Positions 49,000 to 61,612 are shown, counted from the first letter of the stretch. The stretch: DNA of 64,000 nt from Sindora glabra (GCA_020226215.1 CM035229.1:83407343-83471342); one strand, 5' to 3'. Notes: generated by a model from the letters alone, not told the origin. Numbers and translations: made by a program.

Positions 49000-49900
49000 C
49001 TCATAATAGTGTTTAGGGGCTTGTTAAAATTCTAAAAAGATGTATACCTATTGGTTGTAAAGGGTGTACAAAACCAATAAAGACTTTAAGGGAAATGGTA
49101 AAAAGCTTAAAGCTAAATTAGTAGTAAAGGGATTTAAGGAGTACATGATAATGAGATATTTTCACTATATCATCTAAAAATTCATTCAAAATTATCATGG
49201 CCTTAGTAGCATACTATAACTTAAAACTTCATCAGATAGATGTGAAGATAACTTTTTTAAATAAGGTTTTAAGAAAAGTTTATATGGTACAGTTAAAAGG
49301 TTTTAAGAACCTGGAAAAGAACACTTAGTGTGTCACCTTAAGAAGTTTATTTATAGGCTTAATAAGTTTTTAGACAGTGGTATTTTAAATTTAATAAGGT
49401 GATTACTTCTATGGGCTTTAAGAAAAATAAAATTAATTAATGCATATACCTTAAGAATAGTGGCAGTAAGTATATTTTTCTTGTCCTTTATGTGGATAAT
49501 ATCCTATTAGCTACTAAGATAATGGTTTGCTACATGAGACTAAACAATCATTGTCCAAGACTTTTGACATGAAAGATCTTAGAAATACTTCTTTTATTCT
49601 TGGGATAAAGATTTATAGAGATTGATGTAGAAGTTTGTTGGAACTTTCATAAAAGTCTTACATTGATTGTGTACTTACTAAATTTAACATGCAAAAATAT
49701 AAGGTTAAGAATGCACCTATTATAAAAGGTGATAAACTCAACCTTAGTCAGTGTTCCAAGAATAATTTACAAAGAGAATCAATAAAAAACATACCTTATT
49801 CTAGTACAGTCAAGAGTCTTATATATGCATAGGTTTGCATTAGAGTAGACAATGCATTTGTAGTGTAAGTTCTTGGTAGGTATCTTTCTAACCCTAATAT
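49000..49900 (+). pseudogene. Copia reverse transcriptase remnant
   Basis: KVYKTNKD-like start (near 49060), LKLHQIDVKI, FLVLYVDNILLA at 49480-49512 and a KDLRNTSFILGIK-type box follow the plant Copia RT order. The catalytic YVDD box reads YVDN (49489-49500, GAT to AAT), which would abolish polymerase activity. Many stops and frameshifts. Confidence 0.85.
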
Positions 49901-50470
49901 AGATCATTAGGTTGCTATTAAAAAATTGTTAAGGTACTTACAAAATATGAAAACTATATGCTGGTTTATGAAAAAGTTAACAATCTTGAGTTATAGATTT
50001 TGACTTTATTGGCTATTAGGATGATATGAAATCCACATCAAAAAATATTTTCATGTTAGCTGGAGGAGCTATATCTTGGAAGAGTGTGAAATAAACAATC
50101 TTTTTCTTTTTCCACTATACAGGCTGAGTTTGCAGCATGTTATGGAGTAGTTATATAAGTTATTTAGTTAAAGAATCTTATCTCTGGCCTTCACATTATT
50201 GATTTTATCTTTAATCCACTAAGGATTTATTATGATAACAAATCTGCTATATTTTTTTTTCCAAAATAACAAAACTACATATGATTTTAAGCATTTGGAA
50301 ATAAAGTATCTTAAAGTCAAAGATTTTGTAAAGAATGGTAATATTACTATAAAGCATATTGATACAAGTAATATGATTGTTGATTCTCTAACTAAAGGAC
50401 TGATAATTATAGTCTTTAGCAAACATGTTGAGTGCATAGGTGTTTTAGGGTCTTTTGATATATTTAATTA
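49900..50470 (+). pseudogene. Copia RNase H remnant
   Basis: The last frame, 50232-50471, ends with NNKTTYDFKHLEIKYL, IKHIDTSNMIVDSLTKGL and HVECIGVLGSFDIFN, the standard C-terminal end of plant Copia RNase H. Upstream, a TIQAEFAACYG-like box appears with frameshifts. The stop falls about 630 bases before the 3' LTR; that 3' UTR contains a short unremarkable frame. Confidence 0.85.
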
Positions 50471-51103
50471 GTGGGAACATATTTCCTGTATTTCATATTC
50501 TCAGGTTATAATTTTTATGTTAAACCTTCTTTTCTATGAGATATTTAATTTCATTGATAATCATCATAAAATGGATATTCCATACTATTATATACTTTTA
50601 CTTTTACTTATACATGTACTTATAGGTATTAAAATTTTATTTCTTAAGACTAGTATTTATCTTAAATATGACTTTGATGTTAAGAAAGTATGTCTCTAAA
50701 ATAATACTATTGAATGATCTCAAGAATGTGAATGAGATTTACATATATTATATGGATTTCTCATCAGGTTTAGAGAAATCACAAAGGACCAATAATGAAA
50801 ATAGCACGTTTGATCACATTTGATGCTATCTTCTTGCTACATAGTGATACTAAAATCGATAAAATCACTAGCACTTGTAATCATTGATTAGTTTTGTATC
50901 AATAAGGGACATAAATGTTGCTATGATTCAATACTAATTGACTATATTGATAGCATTGTTGAGATGTTGATTCAAAAGGCTAAATTATTTTTTAATTGTT
51001 GTCATATAAAAGTTTTTTAATCAATCAATTTAGAGTCATATTTTCAAAATGTATTTTGTTAAAACTTATATAAAACCAAATTAATATTGTTCAAGTGGGA
51101 TAA

Positions 51104-51534
51104 TGTTAAATTTTTTCATAAAGTAAGTTACAATCAATTGATAATTTTTAATTTAATAAAATAGATTGATTAAAGTTTATCCCAATTATGAGGTATGCAT
51201 GAGACCCATTTTAAAATTGTAATTTAAGAGATATGGGCCTAGCACATGATTTGAGGGTTGTGTAGGCTAAAGGCTTTGTAAAATTTTTATGGGGAGAATT
51301 ATTAAGATTTTATAAGTAAGGATCATGGATAGATCTTTTCTTCATATAATTTTAACCCATTAAGAGTTGCCACAAAAAAAAAAAAAGAGTGAAGGAGAAA
51401 TCTAATTGAAAAAAATTATTAACTTTTATTGAATTCAATTATAATTACAAATTTATTATATAAGTAAATACAAATTTTATATTTATGATGTTTTAATTAT
51501 CATACATGAGATCTTAATAATTAAAATTCTTACA
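51104..51534 (+). repeat. 3' LTR of the large Copia element
   Basis: It starts TGTTAAATTTTTTC directly after the TTCAAGTGGGATAA polypurine tract and ends AATTCTTACA. An A13 run lies at about 51375. It lacks the long GAAGAG tract of the 5' LTR. Confidence 0.85.
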
Positions 51535-51539
51535 TCGAA

Positions 51540-53689
51540 AACTATTAGTCAACTTGCAAAAATCAGCATTTTTATACATGCATGATTACCATGCCCTGTT
51601 TATTTTGTTGCGGATAAACAAAAGACAATGATATTTTCCATACTCGTTAAGAATTCAAATTGGCTGTCATCAACTGGGGGTTATATTTTTGGCCGAATAA
51701 TAAAATAATAGTAAATGCGTGGTAGCTTGAAATGAATGTAACATGTATTATAGTCAAAGTCGGAGAGTGTCGCGAGCCCTCCAGGATGTTAACTGCTAAT
51801 AGTTAGTTAGATGCATGCAAATCAGACTTGGGATGGTCGGGCATATAGATAATTAAAAATTACTTTATTTAATATCTATATGATAAATTGTAGTTAGTTA
51901 GAAAAAGACTTATTTATTAAAATTTAAAATTTTAGATGAAAAATAAGTGAGTTTTGCAAAAATTTGTTAAGAAACAAATTAGATAGAGTTTAAAGAGAAA
52001 TCCTAAAATTAATTATTCTTTTAATTGTTAATTTATTGTTGTTTTTTTCTTGAAATTCTACATTGCGTAGAACAAAAGTTTTAAATTTAAGATATTAGTA
52101 ACTTCACTTAAGTCATGTGAATGATTTTTTTAGGATTAGTATATACATGTGTCTCATTGGCAAACCTAAAAAAAAAAAAAATATAAAGAACTCATTGTTG
52201 TCATTGAGATTAATAAGTCATTAGAGAAAGAAACATAAAATTGACCCAAATCTTTGCCAACAAAGATCAAGTCATGTAGTAAAGATCAAGTTAACTTTCA
52301 TTAAGAATATTTGTTCTAAATTGAAGATTTCAACAACAACATTCAAACTCACAAAAATTTTCAAATATGAAATCTTTGGAAAAACTTCTTCAAGCCATCT
52401 ATTTAAGTCATGTATTAACCTTTGGAATCAAAATCAAATGTGTTCAAACCCTCATTTGTAGTTAAATACAATCATTAAAAGCCAACTCGAAAAGAAGAAT
52501 TAAAGAATTATATTTTTGACCAAAAATTAAATAACAAATTGCACTCGTTTCATTAAGTTAATAAAATTATTTATTCTGTATAATTTCTTTACTGAGAAAC
52601 TTTGTGTATAGGGTGGTTAAGAACTTTTCATTGTGCTAATAGTTAATGATTAGGAGTGAGTTTCGTTCAGGGTGCCTTAATGAGATGCATTTTGACTAAG
52701 TTTGTTGTGGTTGGGCTAGTTGGGCAAGGTCCCATTGGTTTATAATCCATTTCTCTAGCATGAATGAGATGGACCAGAATTATGTGAAAGTGCAATGGGA
52801 TAGACCTGTCAACTGGATGACCCACCTTTGTTTCATATAAATAATTAATAAATTAATTAATAATTAATAAGTTAATTAATAATTATATATATAGTTAATA
52901 ATTGATAAATTAGTTAATTATGAAAGAAGCTTTTTATAAAATTAGTTGTTAAATTAGTTGAAATTGTAAAATAATACAAAAAGGCATATTAATAGAAATA
53001 GATATATAAATTAAAATTTAAAGATCAAATTATATTAATGTAATTAAAATATTTAAGATAAAAATATAATATGTAATATATAATTAATTATATTTTATGA
53101 ACTTATATATTTATTTACATACTTGTTTTTATATATTTATAATTTAAATTTAAAATCATGATATGATTGAGTTAAAATCAAATTAATTATACTTTATGGA
53201 ATTATATATTTATTTATTTATCTTAATTATATTTATTATTTATATTTCATGACATTATACATTGCATAATTTAATTAATTATGTTTTATATAATTATATT
53301 ATGAAAGTAATGAGTTGTAAATTAATAAAAAGAATAAGAGTAGATTTAAAAAAATTGAAGAGGTAATAGATTATAAGTTGTTCAAAGTAATTTATTAAAT
53401 AATTTTTTTTAATAAGACAATTCATGAAATGTCTATGGAGATTAGCTTAAAATTTATTAATTATATTAATAAATTATAAGCTAATTTATTTATTATGTAA
53501 AATAGAACCTAACTATCATTAAATGACTTGTTATCATAAGGAGTTATAACTTTTCCTTGGTGGGGATTTGGAATAATTATCCAAATTGAATTCGAGTTTT
53601 GTAAGAGGTTAATTGCCTCTCGTAATTGGGAAACGGATAAAAAAAATTTCATTTTTATTTTTAAATAGGTTTCTTTTTCAAATTATGTT
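51540..53689. other. AT-rich intergenic DNA
   Basis: The first 300 bases (to about 51840) and 52600-52830 have mixed composition and could be old unique sequence. The rest is AT-rich with TTAATTAATAA-type runs near 52840-52930. No gene or repeat terminus is supported. Confidence 0.45.
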
Positions 53690-54065
53690 TGATTTTAAGT
53701 GATGAGAGATTTCATTTTATTTCATTTATAATTCTAATTCTAATTATATTTGAAACATTATAAAATGCATTGAATTTATTAAAATTTTTACTAAAATTCA
53801 TTTCATTTAACCTAAAACACATATACATATTATATCAAAAGTTTTACTTTCTTTTTAATATTATATTTATCATAATAGCATTATAATTAGAATATACTTT
53901 TTAATTGAATTATATGCATTTTTTAATATATCCCAAACAAATGAATTTATTTACAAATGAAAACATATACTTTTCAAACAATAAAATTTATTAGGAAAAA
54001 ATTAAATAATTTATATTAAAATAAAATGAAATAAATTTTAGAAAAAATTTGATCCTAAACAAACC
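53690..54065 (-). repeat. MITE-like repeat, copy 2 (inverted partner at 13846-14225)
   Basis: Its reverse complement is collinear with 13846-14225. The reversed left edge reads GGGTTTGTTTAGGATCAAAT. Non-coding. Confidence 0.5.
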
Positions 54066-54299
54066 CTCAGGGCTTTTATGCATCGTAAGCCAATGTTTTT
54101 AAACTTTAAATTAAATGACTTTAAGTATAAAATATAATTTAAAGAAAAATAAGTAGAATAATTTTTTGAGAGCTCAAACTCTTTAAAAAGAGAGATCTCT
54201 AGATAATTAAAAAAAAAGGAAAGATAAATTCAATAGAGTAATTATGATGGAAGAAAAATAGTATTTTTTTCTAAACATTTTCAAACAGGTTAATTAAGA

Positions 54300-54760
54300 C
54301 AAAATTTGAAGTATTATAGCCTACGGACGTAAATCACACTCACATTAATTATTATTGCACCTTCGAAGAAGATCATGTGGAGGTTTTATTATATTACCCT
54401 TTATGATTAACTTGCAGTTGCACGGTATGTCCTTGCAAGCGGTAATTGATGGAAAAGAGGAAATTATACACAGTACCAAAACATTGGAGTTGAAAATTTT
54501 TTGTGGCTAATATGCAATAGAAAACTTTTGATCCATTGAAAATAAAAAAATGGAGAGAGATGGTGAAGAAAAGCGTTAATAACTATTAGTAGACACTGTA
54601 AAAGATGTTCAGCTTCTTGCAGATAAACACGCAATGTGTTTCATTTCGTTGTATTATGTTGTTTGTTTCGGTCAGAATTTTATTGGCAACAGCATGATCG
54701 GTAACATGGTGAAGAAAAGCGTTAATAACTATGAGTTGCGTAATTACATGAAAAATAAAT
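54300..54760. other. Mixed-composition island with a 27-bp direct repeat
   Basis: An identical 27-base segment starting ATGGTGAAGAAAAGCG occurs at 54560-54586 and 54706-54732 (offset 146). In frame it would read MVKKSVNNY. The island is more GC-rich than its flanks, but no open frame longer than a few codons continues. Confidence 0.45.
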
Positions 54761-54910
54761 AAATTAATACATAATAATATTATAAATTTTATTTTAAAAA
54801 TGATATAATCTAATAAAATAATAAATTACATACATGAATTGATGATAAATATTAATTTTAAATTTTATATAATTTCAAAGTTAATTTCAAAGTTTTTATA
54901 ATAGAAAGGG

Positions 54911-54912
<2 letters not shown>

Positions 54913-54948
<36 letters not shown>
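54913..54948. repeat. (AT)n microsatellite
   Basis: About 17 units. Confidence 0.93.
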
Positions 54949-54949
54949 C

Positions 54950-57429
54950 CACACAAATTTAGAAGTGATATTTTACATTTTCTCGTTCGTTTTTTTATTA
55001 AAGTTTCATATTTAAGTTGACTCCCTCCCCTAATTTAAGATTAATGATGGTATTTGAGAAATAGCAATTTAATTAAACTTAATTAAAGTGATTTTAGTTG
55101 AATGATCAGATCAATTCATTGATTTAGTATTTAGTAAGTAATCTTTTTAACCAGCAGTTTAGTCTTTAATCCACTAATTTGGAAATATTTGAGAATCTAG
55201 TATTTTAAAACAACAAATTTTATTTTATATACTAGAAGATATTTTTATTCATATTTAGTAAAATATTTTCTTTGTTAGTTTTTTATCATTTGCCATTTAT
55301 TTATTTTCTGTAAAAATATTTGTTCATTTTTTAACATTAAATAGTAATGTTATTAGCATAATAATAATATTAGTAGTAATAGTAGTAGTAGTGGTAAAAT
55401 TTTTTTTAACTTAATAGATAAATGTATTATATTGTTCTTATGATTTATCTCACAAATATTCTTTTTATTGAGATAGGATAATTTCAATAAAAACCTATAT
55501 ATATTGCAAAATTAAACGTACATGAGCATAAACATTTTATTAATAAAAAATATTTTTATTTAAATATTCTTCCATATGCCTATTTCCATAGTTTTCATTT
55601 TAATTGTAAGATTTATTTTTATATGTAAATAAATATATAAATAACTATAATTTTTAATTTTAAAATAACTAGTCAAAGTTATTAAACTATAACATGTTAT
55701 TATATGTAGCTTACTAGTACTATATGAATAAAAATGTTAAGGAATATTAGTTCAATATTTTTTGCTATTTAAATTTCAAAGATATTTAACTTATTTGTAA
55801 AAGAGAATTTATTATGATCAACAATATTTTTACATATAAAATATTATTCAAGTAAAAAAAATACTTAAATAAATTAAAAAATATGCTCATATTTTTATAT
55901 GTTATTTTATATAAAAATAAATAATAATAAATAATTATTTTCATCAAATATCTTTATACAAATAATCAATACTATTTGATTAAATCAGTTAAAATAATTA
56001 ACTATTAATTAATTATTAATTCAATCAATTTACTGCTAATATAATTAATTAATTAATTAATTCTCAAATAAAGCTAAGTATCTATTAAAAAAATGTATAC
56101 GATATCCTACATGGCTTATTGTTGTTAATGCCGTACTGTTAAAACTAAACTTCCTTTTAATGTGAATCCCAATTATTCCTCTATAATACGTTGGTTAAAT
56201 GAAATAAAAAGAAATGAAGATGAGGATGGAAATAGAATGAAATGTAATGATTATTTCATAATTATATTTGATATGGTAAGTAATAAAATAGGTATTCTAT
56301 TCCATTTTTATTTTTAGTACAACAAAATAATATAGGAATGGAATAAAAAAGTGTAATTAAAGATAATAATATTTTAATTAAAAAATACTAAATATATTAT
56401 TAAATAATTTAGTATTATTAAAGTATATGATATAATTAATAATAAAAATTTTCACAATATAAAATTTTCATCAAAATTATAATTAATAAAAATAAATCTA
56501 TAGTAAAAATATAAAAATTCTAATTTACTAAATTTTTATATTAACTATTTTAGTAAAAAATATAAAAATATCATATTTTAAATTTTTATTATTTAAAATA
56601 TAATTAATAAAATTTTTAATAGAAAATATTGAAAAATAAATATTTTAGATCATAAATTAACAAAGTAAAATGTTGAATATATAAAAAAATGAAAAATATA
56701 TGTGTAAAAAGGACAATCCAATATTCCATCATTTAATGAAATAAACATTTTTATTTCATAGTGTATACTTACTAAGCAAGCTTTTTGGTCATTTCCTTTT
56801 TTATTCTCATTCCATTATATTCAATCACCTGCATTCTCAATATTCAAATTAATCTAACCATCTTTATACTCATCCATGGCTTGAAATCAGTTTTCCTCAA
56901 ATTTATTTCATGATTTTAAATTATTTACAAAATAATTTTATTGTTTAAAATTCAAATTAAATAAATATTTTTAAATAATTTAATAGAATCAATAAATCTT
57001 ATTAATTAACTAAATAAAAAATTATTAAAAAATAAAATTAACACAAATTCCTTATTACCTAAATAATTGAAACTAATAAATATTTCCAATATTTAACTAA
57101 AAATTCCGAATATTTAACTAAGTAAAATTAAATAAATATTTCTAATTAATTAATAAAAACAATAAATATTTCTAACCAATTAAATAAATTTAACTAAACA
57201 TTTATGAGTAAATAAACAGATAATACTACAAACTTCTGTTCATGGAGGAAGGGAATGAGAATGGAATTCTCTTTGGAGAGTATCCCATGAAATTGCATAA
57301 AATAAAACAAATTAATTGATAGAATTAGCAAATAAAATATTAAAAATAATTTCATCATTTTAAAATTGTAAAATTTATCTTTGAATTGTATAATGAGCTC
57401 AAAGTACTTGAAGAATTCAAATGCACACT
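54950..57429. other. AT-rich intergenic DNA
   Basis: No coding frame. The part 56190-56830 has GGAATGGAATAAA and TCATTCCATTATA-type stretches facing each other, the look of a MITE built around GGAATGG ends, but exact termini are not resolved. Confidence 0.4.
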
Positions 57430-57740
57430 AAGAAGGAAAAAAATGGGAAAGGAAAAATGTATGCACCCTTTTTATAACATTTCAAATTTTTAATGAATTT
57501 TTGACGAAAATATCCATCATATATGCAAAAAAAAAATCTATCGAAAATAGTTAAATTTTTTACATCCAAATTCACTTTAATTTTCCAATGGATTCTTTAA
57601 ATTTTTTGGGGGAAATAAGTCCAAAAAAATGGGAAATCAATTGAATTTCAGCTGTACCAATGATTTTTTGACAGATTTTGCTTTGATTTTTGATGGATAA
57701 AATCCATCAAAAAAAACAAAAATTCTACTAGTAAGAAATT
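57430..57740 (-). mobile_element. Possible CACTA-type transposon end fragment
   Basis: On the - strand, from the right edge, CTTACTAGTAGAATTTTTG resembles a decayed CACTACTAGAAAA-type terminus, followed by GATGGATTTTATCCATC and related ATCCATCAAA/GACGAAAATATCC sub-terminal motifs, as in plant CACTA ends that repeat a CGACGGATTT-like unit. Only one end is visible and no transposase is present. Confidence 0.35.
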
Positions 57741-58439
57741 TTTTATCTCCAAACAATTAAGCATTAAACAATAAAAAATATAAAAAAATATAAATTATCC
57801 CATTCAACTTTGAAGTAGTTGGATTTTAGCTCTTTTAACTTTAAAAACTTAAAAATCATCTCCTTAAATTTAACAAAATTTGGAAACAATGCCCATTATT
57901 TGCTTAATTAATAATTTTATCAAATTATATGTTTTTTCTTGAAATTTTTAAATAAGAATCAAAACATTATAAAATATTCATTTATCTTGTTATTTTTTGA
58001 CATATAATTTCATACTTAATATATAAGTATTTAATTAAAATTTGTTATATATAAATTAATTTCTATTAATTATTTAACATAGAAATTATATATGAAAAAA
58101 TGATTAAAAAATAACATACTATAATGTTTTGATTATTATTTAAAAATTTCATGAAAAGGCATATAATTTGATAAATTGGTTAATTAAGTGGATAATAGGT
58201 ATTAATTTCAAGTGTTATAAAATTCAAGGAAGTGATTTTGAAGTTTTTCAAGTTTAAAAGGGTAAAATTCAATCTTATTAAAATTGAAAATAATAATTTA
58301 TATTTTTTAAAATTATATAACAACAAAATAAAAAATAAAAAATAAATATAAAGTGAAAAGAAATTAAAAACTCTAATCTCTTGTTCGAAATAATAAAAAA
58401 TATAAAAATTCAGTTCATTTGAAATTGAAGTCAATAAAT

Positions 58440-58555
58440 CAAAGGAATGCAAACTTTGAGAGGCATGAAGCGGCCGGAAAGAGAGAGCTTAGTAGGTAAA
58501 GCAGGGGATATGGAAGCCAATCCTCTTCACACAAACTATTTACGAAATGAATTGG

Positions 58556-58558
<3 letters not shown>
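58440..58558 (+). other. Small GC-richer fragment before a long AT tract
   Basis: A frame from ATG 58447 with mixed residues (RGMKRPERESLVGKAG) runs 37 codons and then into the AT microsatellite, which translates as Tyr-Ile repeats. It could be a captured exon fragment; no family recognised. Confidence 0.25.

Positions 58559-58626
<68 letters not shown>
58559..58626. repeat. (AT)n microsatellite, longest in the window
   Basis: About 34 uninterrupted units. Confidence 0.95.
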
Positions 58627-58629
<3 letters not shown>

Positions 58630-58782
58630 AAGTTTTAAAGGAGGAATAAGAAAAAAACCTCATAGATGAGAAAAAAAAGTGCTATAAATAAAGATTATGA
58701 AATAATGTGTAATTTTACAACTTCTTAATTACCATTCTTATATTTTTTCTAAAGCTTTACTAGGATTCACACATAAATTTTA

Positions 58783-59240
58783 TGTTAAAATCAAAATTTT
58801 CATAAAATAATATCCCAAATTAAATTATGTAAAAAGAATAATATTAAACGTGGGAAAAAATTTATTGTTACTTGATGAATCCATTGTCAGTGAATATGAA
58901 ATTAGGATTTGTTACTGGCTATGAACTATATACAATCGATCTTAATTACGAACTCTAAAAAAGGATTTGCTATTCCTATCAATCCTAGATAAAAATTTGA
59001 TTAAGAAAACTTTTTGATATTGATGGGGAGTGTTCAAAATCTATCATAAGATTTAGAAATAGCGACCATTATTTATATTAATAATATTAGTGAGTCGATT
59101 TATCGCCAAGAACAACTCATTATTACTTAAGTTAAATTATCATTTAACCCAAACTATTTAGTCACTTTAATATTAAATTAAATATTTTTATATCTTATTT
59201 TATTATTGAATTAATAGGTCCATAAATAGAAAATCTAATA
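58783..59240 (-). repeat. 3' LTR of the right-hand Copia element
   Basis: It is bounded on the right by CTCCCACTTG (complement of the purine tract CAAGTGGGAG) and on the left by TGTTAAAATC. It matches the solo LTR at 13003-13465 throughout. The LTR start, in - sense, reads TATTAGATTTTC, one change from canonical TG. Confidence 0.8.
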
Positions 59241-59699
59241 ATCTCCCACTTGGGTCATGTAATTCAATAATAGTGGCCACTTTAATAAGATGTAAAAGAA
59301 AATTATGGTATCTTTATGTCCATTGATTTAAATTGAGATCATAAATATCCAGTAATATAAAATACAGTATCTGATAAGGATATCAATGAAATATATATAC
59401 TGTATACTTACACCTCGTTAACCATATACAATTTTCAATAGGGATATACATAATAAGTTTATGCTCAATAAGATTTGCATAACAAAATTATGACAATCCT
59501 ATGTAAATTTTTATACACTGGGTCAAAGCATCCATCCAAAATGCTAATTGAGAATCATTATTCTCATCATAGTATTGACACGGGGTCTCAACGTCTCTAT
59601 AAATATGCCATAATGAAAATGTGCACAACATATGGTAAAAAACATGAATATTTCATTTATAAATATCTCAAGAAATTAATTTACATTATAGTACTTCCA

Positions 59700-60190
59700 C
59701 TAATCTAAAATATCAAAAGACTTAGTTAATCCCATATTAATTACATGATCATGATATACTCCTACCGCTAAGCTTTTAGTCAGTGGATCTGCAAGCATAC
59801 AATCCATGAAAATATATTCAATATATGTAATATGCTTGTCTACCTTATCTCGCATAAATTGATACTTTATATCAAAATATTTTGTACGGACGGAACTTTT
59901 ATTATTATAAGAAAAATTTATAGTAGTAGTATTATCGCAATAAATGATTAAGGATCTTGATATGCTCTCAATAATCTTGAAACCAGCCATAACATTCTTT
60001 AACCATATAGCAGGACAAGTAGCTTTATAACATGCGATATATTATGCTTCTATAGTGGAAGTTGTTGTTAAGGACTACTTAATACTTTTTCATGACACAA
60101 CTCCTCTTGTCGTTATAAAGATGTATCCAAATATAGATTTGTGATCATCTAGACAACCAACAAAATCTGAATCTAAGTAGCTTATAACTA
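59700..60190 (-). pseudogene. Copia RNase H remnant (right-hand element)
   Basis: The - strand frame 59990-59700 contains IYCDNTTTINFSYNNKS, KYFDIKYQFMRDKV and ADPLTKSLAVGVYHDHVINM, the typical Copia RNase H end. Upstream (to about 60190) a SDFVGCLDDHKS box with the first catalytic Asp is recognisable, with stops between. About 460 bases of 3' UTR separate it from the LTR. Confidence 0.87.
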
Positions 60191-60199
60191 TGAGATCTT

Positions 60200-61060
60200 T
60201 CGATCTCTTGTAGGTTAGCATGTAATCTCTTATACCTTAGAGGTATCTCATCACTCTCTTTGCAGCAATCCAATGTCTCTGACCAGGATTACTCAAGTAT
60301 CTCCCTAGTACACTAATAGTATAAGCTATATCAGGATGTGTACATACTAGAGCATACATTAGGCTATCGACAACCGATGCATATAAGACCTTTTCATTCT
60401 TTCCATTTCAACATCACTCTGAGGACACTGGGACTTAGAGAAAATTTCTCCTTTTAAAATGGGTGTAGAAACTTGAGAGTAAGTTGACATATTGAACCTT
60501 TTCAATACTTTCTTAATATAAGTCTGCTGTGACAAATTAATCAAACCCTGAGATTTATCATGATGGTTCTCTATATCCAAAACATAAAAGGCATTTCTAA
60601 GATCCTTCATATCAAAATGTTTAGATAACATTTATTTTGTCACAGTCAACATGCTCATGTCATTACTTGCAAGGAAAATATCATTCATGTATAGTACTAA
60701 AATAACAAAACTACCTACATTTTTCAACATATAGATACACTTGTCAACTGCATTCTCTTTAAACCCAAGAGAAGTCACTACCTCATTAAACTTGAAATAC
60801 TAGTGTCTAGAAGCTTATTTTAAACCATAAATGGACTTTTTAAGTTAACACACAAGTTACTCCTTTTCCTTCTCTTAGAAACCATTTGGTTAGTTCATAT
60901 TAACAGTCTTTATAAAATCACAATTTAAAAAGATTATTTTTATATCCATTTAAAGTAGCTTTAAATTAAAATGAGCCACCAAAGCTATAATAACACAAAA
61001 TGAGTTTTTGGTTGATACTAGTGAAAAAGTTTAACCTTCCCTTTAGGTGTAGCTTTTTGC
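60200..61060 (-). pseudogene. Copia reverse transcriptase remnant (right-hand element)
   Basis: 60631-60359 reads MLSKHFDMKDLRNAFYVL, LINLSQQTYIKKVLKRFNM and FSKSQCPQSDVEME, the thumb-side part of Copia RT. Just upstream the catalytic box reads YMND (60680-60691) in place of YVDD, followed by IFLASNDMSML. The first changed codon is GTG to ATG, the other GAT to AAT. Confidence 0.87.
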
Positions 61061-61297
61061 TACTAACCTGGCCTTGTACCTTTCAACTTCACCTTGAGCA
61101 CCCCTCTTTGTCTTAAAGATCCACTTATAGCCGACTAGCTTACAACTTGCAGGAAGTTTCACTAGATCCCACACTTGATTTTTATGCATTGAAGTTAACT
61201 CATCTTTCATAACATTCGTCTAATTAGAACAGTTTGAATTGGACATAACTTGAGAAAAGCTTATAGGATTAGTATCATTGATATTATATTCATGCTC

Positions 61298-61612
61298 CTA
61301 CAGATATATAAGATAATCATTAAGAATTGCTGATTTACAAACTCTATGAGATCTTCTTAATGGAATTTCTTCTTCATTTATTCCATCTAGCTTAAAATCC
61401 TCTGCTATTAGCTGTACTGAATTAATTGGTGGAGTAATAGAAGATAGATCTCCTAATACTGGTGCCAACAGAATAATTGTTCTATCTTCAGAGAAATCCA
61501 TGATACGTGGTATTTGGCTCCCACTATTCAACTCATGCTCAAAGAAAATAGCTCGATTAGACTTAATTACTCTAATCGAATAAGTTGGATAGTAAAATTT
61601 GCTTTCTCTCAA
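61298..61612 (-). pseudogene. Copia integrase C-terminal / linker region (right-hand element)
   Basis: 104 codons open on the - strand: RESKFYYPTYSIRVIKSNRA and FFEHELNSGSQ match the end of the Copia integrase region, and EEIPLRRSHRVCKSAILNDY is the RRS-x-R linker box before RT. It is the longest intact piece of this element. Confidence 0.85.

Larger units (their letters stand above)
34088..51534 (+). mobile_element. Decayed Copia (Ty1-type) retrotransposon opened by three solo LTRs
   Basis: The 5' LTR (34088-34555) and 3' LTR (51104-51534) share a common body ending AATTAAAATTCTTACA. TCGAG (34083-34087) and TCGAA (51535-51539) are a near-perfect target duplication. GTCAGAGC follows the 5' LTR at the primer-site position, and TTCAAGTGGGATAA precedes the 3' LTR as polypurine tract. 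Domain order is gag, zinc knuckle, protease, integrase, RT, RNase H, which defines Copia. The three inserted solo LTRs add about 9.9 kb; without them the element is about 7.6 kb. Every domain carries stops and frameshifts, so it is dead. Confidence 0.9.

Noticed and set aside
34088..51534. Possibility that this is an endogenous pararetrovirus
   Set aside because: Integrase precedes RT in Copia order, LTRs with target duplications are present, and there is no movement-protein or coat-protein signature.
58447..58638. 63-codon open frame ending in Tyr-Ile repeats
   Set aside because: Its second half is the AT microsatellite in translation; the first 37 codons alone match nothing I recognise.
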